A stretch of DNA of 64,000 bases from Diploscapter coronatus (Eukaryota > Nematoda > Chromadorea > Rhabditida > Rhabditidae): assembly GCA_964036155.1 (NCBI GenBank), contig OZ038422.1, positions 58,985,201 through 59,049,200 of the forward strand, in the 5' to 3' direction. Below are positions 59,901 to 64,000 of this stretch, one piece after another. Each line of letters starts with the position of its first letter. The first letter of the stretch is position 1. Under the pieces are notes generated by a model. The model saw only the letters and a program-made list of their open reading frames with translations, was not told where the DNA came from and made no database searches. The position numbers and the translations under genes are program-made.

Positions 59901-62134
59901 TTCTGAAAGATAAATACTCCTCTCAAAGCCTTAGAAATCGTTCGTCCATGCTCGAATGATGCGAAAGGTCGACTCGAATGAGCTCCATCCGCTGCAGGAT
60001 CGCAGAAAATTCCTGAAAAAATAAGCCTTGAAATTTAGGGCAAAACTTTATAACCTGGATATCCCCGATTATAAAATCGACCATGTCTGAAAGTACCGTG
60101 GAAGAGTGAATCGTTTGCGGCCAAACAACGAGCGAATCCGTGATAAGCGACGAGAATGGCATCGTGAGCGAGGGCGGAATGAGCCTGAAATATAATTTTT
60201 CATGAAGTACAGCTTATTTATCAATTTATGAAAATGGATATATTAGAAGTTTGCAAAATGCAGAGCGATTTTCAAAGTATGAAAAAGAAGAACATTTTTC
60301 ATCCAATGAAAATAGCGCCATCATATTACTGTGTACTAGGTAATTTAAAAAATAATTGCTGGAAAAGTAAGAACGGCTTACATCCAAATCATCCCCAGCA
60401 GACGCATCGGTTGTCATTTGTCTGCCTTTCTTCAAATGCTTCCTCAAATTCCAATATCCTCGAGTTTCTCGATTGATCAATTGAAATCCACTGATGTTGA
60501 TATTGCCCTAAGATATGGAATTGTTCATCCATCAGAGACTAATCAAATTTCGAACCTGATGAAACATCTCCACATCGTATGGAGAAAAGTCCTAGAATTC
60601 GCTGAAATTGAAAGAAAACCGAGGACAAACTCACGAAATTTCCCACAACATAATGATAATAAGCCTGACTGAATTGAGCAGATCGAATGGCGATGAGCAA
60701 TTTCTGCATTCGTGAAGACGAGGTCGTATCGATTATGATTCTGAAAAGACTTATTTCAGAAGAATATTAGATGACGATAAATATTCAGCTTTCTAGCCTG
60801 TTGAATTTAGGAATGACGACATCCTTGCATTGATTCTTCAATTCTTCTGCGCTTCGCTGAGAGTGAAATGCTGAAATTGGGAATAGTTTCTTGTCCGAAA
60901 ACAACGTTCAAAATTTATATACCATGCGTGTCGTTGAATCGTCGAACGTGGAACTGTCTGAGGAACTCATCGAACTGGTCCATTTCTGCAGGCAATTCGA
61001 CCATGTGCGCGCTCACTGACTGGTTTGTCTTCTTGTGCAGATGGTGCCATAATGAAGGCATCGGAATTCCGGCTGAAAATAGATACCTGTTACAATGCAT
61101 TATTCCATAAAAATACAAAAATGTTCAATCTTCCGAATGCTAAAATAGTGTTGAATCTAGAATTGTAAAAAAATAAAAAAGCTAAAATATTATGAAAGTT
61201 TTGAGATAATTATTCATAAGTTCGCTCCCCGTATTTTCTATAATTCCCTCGGAAACATTCAAACTCACAGTAATCTCCATCAGTAAACATGATGATTTCA
61301 GTCCATCCTTTGTGAATGATGAAATCTGCCAAGATCTCTGCTGTGGAAGGACGAATGGTGATTCCGAAGCTGAACATAATCGATAAGTTTGAAATTTGAG
61401 ATAATTATAAAATTGTCTACAAATTGGTGTTTTCGATCTGGTAGGTTGGAGGAGTGATTGAGATGAGGGGCATTTCGAGCATGTCTGCCAAACCCCGCAT
61501 CGCCTCATATCCTCTGCCTCCATCAATGCTGATCAGAGTCATTCCGCCTTCCTTCAACTCGTTGCAGACTAGAATCATTAACATTCGTTTCTTCGACCAA
61601 AAATTGTGAATAAAGAAGATATTTGGGAAATTCGCAACTTGTCAAAATAAAATTGGATTCGAAAACGCTGTCTTTGAAACATCGTTTCTAAATTTTCAGT
61701 TTTCCAAGTTATAGAACGAGCATATCAGTTTAGATTATGTGAAATTTTTACAAGAAAATAAAATTATTCAAACAAAAATTGTGTACCTGCTGTAATAAGA
61801 CTCCACGCCTCTGATGCTCCAGGCTCGACATCGTGGTGGTCGAATGAAAGTCTAAAGGGGTGAATAAAATATCAATAACTTTAAAAAAAAAAAAACACCT
61901 AAATGGCAAGTCATCTCTAGAATTGATTTCATCGACAGCATATCGCAGCGCCTTTGTGGCTACTTTTGCTTCTTCATTTTTGCAGGTAAACGATTCTGAA
62001 ATTTCATTCTTTTTTTTAAATAAAAAATATGAAGATATGTTTTTATTGAATTAATAAAGCTTACTGATAATGACTTTTGAAGGATATGTGAGAGTGAGAT
62101 TAGTGAGTCCGAGCAGGAAGGAGAGGGTCAGCAT
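56941..62134 (-). CDS. glr-1: AMPA/kainate-type ionotropic glutamate receptor GLR-1
   Basis: Twenty-six exons from 62134-62065 to 57039-56941; 966 residues, nearly the length I recall for C. elegans GLR-1 (about 960). Signal peptide ([16 protein letters not shown]), an amino-terminal domain, then ligand-binding lobe S1 ([45 protein letters not shown]), TM1, the pore loop with [10 protein letters not shown] (glutamine at the Q/R-site region, residues 665-669), the gate motif [11 protein letters not shown] (696-704), lobe S2 and TM4. The last exon was found by phase and ends YNTAV, matching the TAV PDZ ligand known for GLR-1. An in-frame upstream start at 62215 is possible but gives a worse signal peptide. 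The intron after 60798 needs a GC donor (ACAG|GCTAG). Glutamate-gated cation channel of interneurons. Confidence 0.95.
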
Positions 62135-62215
62135 CAGTCGAATGTTTCGCAAAGAGGATCGGGAATGTAAAGGGCAAATGCAGCAGCAGCTGATGAAGGG
62201 GATGAAAAGTCCCAT

Positions 62216-63835
62216 TTTCGGGGGCAGAAAGGGGAGGGAAACGTCGGGTAGAATATTAGCTGCCTATTATGTGTGAGGTATTAGGAATCACAAGGACGGC
62301 GAATTTAGGGAGACTCTGAAAATGGAAGACGTAAAAGTCATCGAAGGATAAACGCGATAAACAATAACGGATATGGAATGGTGTTGAAGATAAACTGAAG
62401 AACTTCAGCAAGAAAGTGAATATTATGAGCAGGACCTTCGAGAATGTCAGCACCTCTTCATTTCCCCCACTATTTCAGTTCTTCTTCGAGTTACCTAAGG
62501 ATGTGCCTTTAGGCAAATTGAATTCCCTCTTCCCTCCTCTCTGTGGACAGAACAATCAGTCAAGCGGCCCTCTCAACAATACTAGTCAAAGGAAAGGGGA
62601 AATACGCACAGAAAGAGATAAATAAGGAAGCATCAAGCACAGAAATAATTCGAACTTCTTCAACATTCGCTAGGTTAGCTTCTATAGTGGAAATTTGTTT
62701 TCTGCAAAAAAAATGGTTTATCTAGAACTTTAGCTCTTATCTTGAATCTAAAATCCATGATCGCAGTTTTGCTCTCTAAAAATTGACTCAAAAATCGATC
62801 TTTTCTAGCTTTACATTATTTTTTTTGAAAATGTTCTCCGCTTATATTGTCGGGGATATCTTTAAAGAATTTTTAGTAAAGAAATATTTTAGCATAATAC
62901 ATAGATGGGAAGTTTTTCTGAAAAATGGTGCCGAACAGCTCAAAACACTGATGATCAAACGTGGAAAAATCAAGAGACTCTTGAAAATTACATGATTACC
63001 GAAGTGGCTACCCCAAAATTCTGAATTTAGTGTAGTAAGACAAGAATAGAAGAGGACGAAATAGGAATGGAGCGCGTAAGAAAATTGAAAGATGAGAGGT
63101 CGTGAGCCCGAATGCAAGAATGCTTGGCTGCAAAGCTGTCCGAAGCCATTTCATCGTCCGGCCTTCTCTCCCTCTTTTCCCTTCCCTCACAACTAAAGTC
63201 CTCTATCAGTTAGGCTAATGGTTTGGTTCCATGCCACAATGAGATTAACAGAGTGAAGAGCCCACAAACAGGGAATTAGGAGATCACAAAAAATGCAAAA
63301 TTCATAGGTTGTGGCCGTAAACGAACCTGTTACTTCATTTTTGCCTCCCTTTTTCCGAGGAACAAAGTAGACACGACTCGTAGTCTCTAAGTCTATAGCG
63401 AGGATTTTTCAATTCAAGTTAAGTTAAAGTTCGATCTTTTCGAACCTCAGACAGTCCTGCTTTTAATATTTATTAAAGCTTCTTACTCTCTCTTCCTCCT
63501 GAGCATATTGTATTTGAATGAGAGATGATATTGTGAATGGCATTCGAAATAGAACAGATTATTGTTCAACTAATTAAAAATCCCTTCATTATTTATTTCT
63601 AATTCCCAAGTATTTGTCAAAATTACTCATATTATGATGAGATTTTTCTCGCAAAATATTCGACATCACTATTCTCTTATCAATTCTCCTTCAATGTAAA
63701 AGTTTGCTCTCTTGCTCCTAATAATTATTGATTTTAAAATTTATTTCACATGAATGCAGGATTTATTTCCTAAATCAGTACAAATTTTAATATAAAAATT
63801 AGTTAGACATGTAGGCTAACTTCCAGCTAGGCAAC
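62216..63835. other. Region upstream of glr-1, no protein gene seen
   Basis: 1.6 kb. Mixed AT-rich and GA-rich sequence with short frames lacking any family. It is the likely glr-1 promoter, which in C. elegans is a few kilobases long. No RNA gene recognised before the tRNA-like element. Confidence 0.4.
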
Positions 63836-63838
63836 CAT

Positions 63839-63911
63839 GTTTACATAGTGTAATGATAGAGCAGCGCATCCCGGTAGAGGTGAGGGGTCAGGTTCGAATC
63901 CTGACTGTAAG
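63839..63911 (+). other. tRNA-like sequence (possible tRNA pseudogene or SINE head)
   Basis: A canonical T-arm lies at 63888-63904: TCAGG, the loop TTCGAAT, CCTGA. An A-box-like stretch TAGTGTAATGATAGAGC starts at 63846. The 5' TTTACA (63840-63845) pairs with TGTAAG (63906-63911), giving a six-pair acceptor-like stem and a total length of 73. The anticodon arm is poor: only CATC/GGTG (63867-63870, 63879-63882) pairs and the loop size is off. It therefore looks like a decayed tRNA or the RNA polymerase III promoter part of a short interspersed element rather than a working tRNA. Confidence 0.33.
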
Positions 63912-63975
63912 AGGCATGAGTTTGCATAAAAATAGCCACTCGCAGCAGACCCAATCGAAGTATCACAGGGGTGTA

Positions 63976-64000
63976 CGGACTCGCTGCGAGTCCGAGTCCG
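63976..64000. repeat. Perfect hairpin and short tandem repeat at the window edge
   Basis: CGGACTCG (63976-63983), loop CTG, CGAGTCCG (63987-63994) is an uninterrupted eight-base inverted repeat, followed by AGTCCG so that GAGTCC is tandemly repeated up to the last base. The sequence continues beyond the window, so its extent is unknown. Confidence 0.6.

Noticed and set aside
60868..61110. Plus-strand frame across glr-1 exons
   Set aside because: Antisense of the receptor's amino-terminal domain exons; no independent evidence.

Overview
This is nuclear DNA from a nematode, most likely a rhabditid relative of Caenorhabditis. The genes are split by very short introns (many of 41-60 bp), several have a 3' splice acceptor directly before the start codon as expected for spliced-leader trans-splicing, two pairs or triplets are spaced like operons, and the families are worm-typical (tau-like PTL-1, GLR-1, a DB-module secreted protein, GT92 and UGT enzymes). 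No bacterial operon, CRISPR array or phage feature is present. All gene models below were built by hand from reading frames, splice signals and exon phase; lengths are multiples of three in every complete model.

Layout. 1-2777 (-): 5' two thirds or so of an Enhancer of Polycomb gene (epc-1-like), running off the left edge. 2778-3901: divergent promoter with long purine tracts. 3902-9324 (+): AAMP-like WD40 gene and two tandem TFIIA gamma genes, spaced like one operon. 9786-12314 (-): ATG12/LGG-3 and an unrecognised 262-aa gene, again operon-like. 12972-16875 (+): endonuclease III (nth-1) and an unrecognised 381-aa gene. 17268-19667 (-): a 105-aa Thr-rich surface protein and a 107-aa single-pass membrane protein. 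19668-22755: about 3 kb with no gene seen. 22756-29353 (+): NOSTRIN-like F-BAR/SH3 gene, whose 2.3-kb intron holds a complete GT92 glycosyltransferase gene on the other strand (26249-28223). 31148-39535 (+): ptl-1 (tau family), with a possible alternative last exon at 39945-40289. 41096-42075 (+): DB-module secreted protein. 42403-53514 (-): 32-exon ABCC/MRP transporter. 54300-56438 (-): UDP-glycosyltransferase. 56941-62134 (-): AMPA-type glutamate receptor glr-1. 62216-64000: no protein gene; a tRNA-like/SINE-like element and a perfect hairpin lie at the right edge.

Functional themes are housekeeping transcription and chromatin on the left (EPC, two TFIIA gamma), DNA repair and autophagy, then neuronal genes (ptl-1, glr-1) and a conjugation-plus-export pair (UGT beside MRP). 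From memory, the C. elegans counterparts epc-1, nth-1, lgg-3, ptl-1 and glr-1 are all on chromosome III, so the window looks like a rearranged piece of that ancestral chromosome.

The most notable signal is in the splicing: six of about 149 inferred introns need a GC donor (three of them AG|GCTAG), and at least eight acceptors have A or G before AG. Either this species tolerates weak splice sites unusually well or has adapted splicing components. No previously undescribed enzymatic or defence system could be supported.
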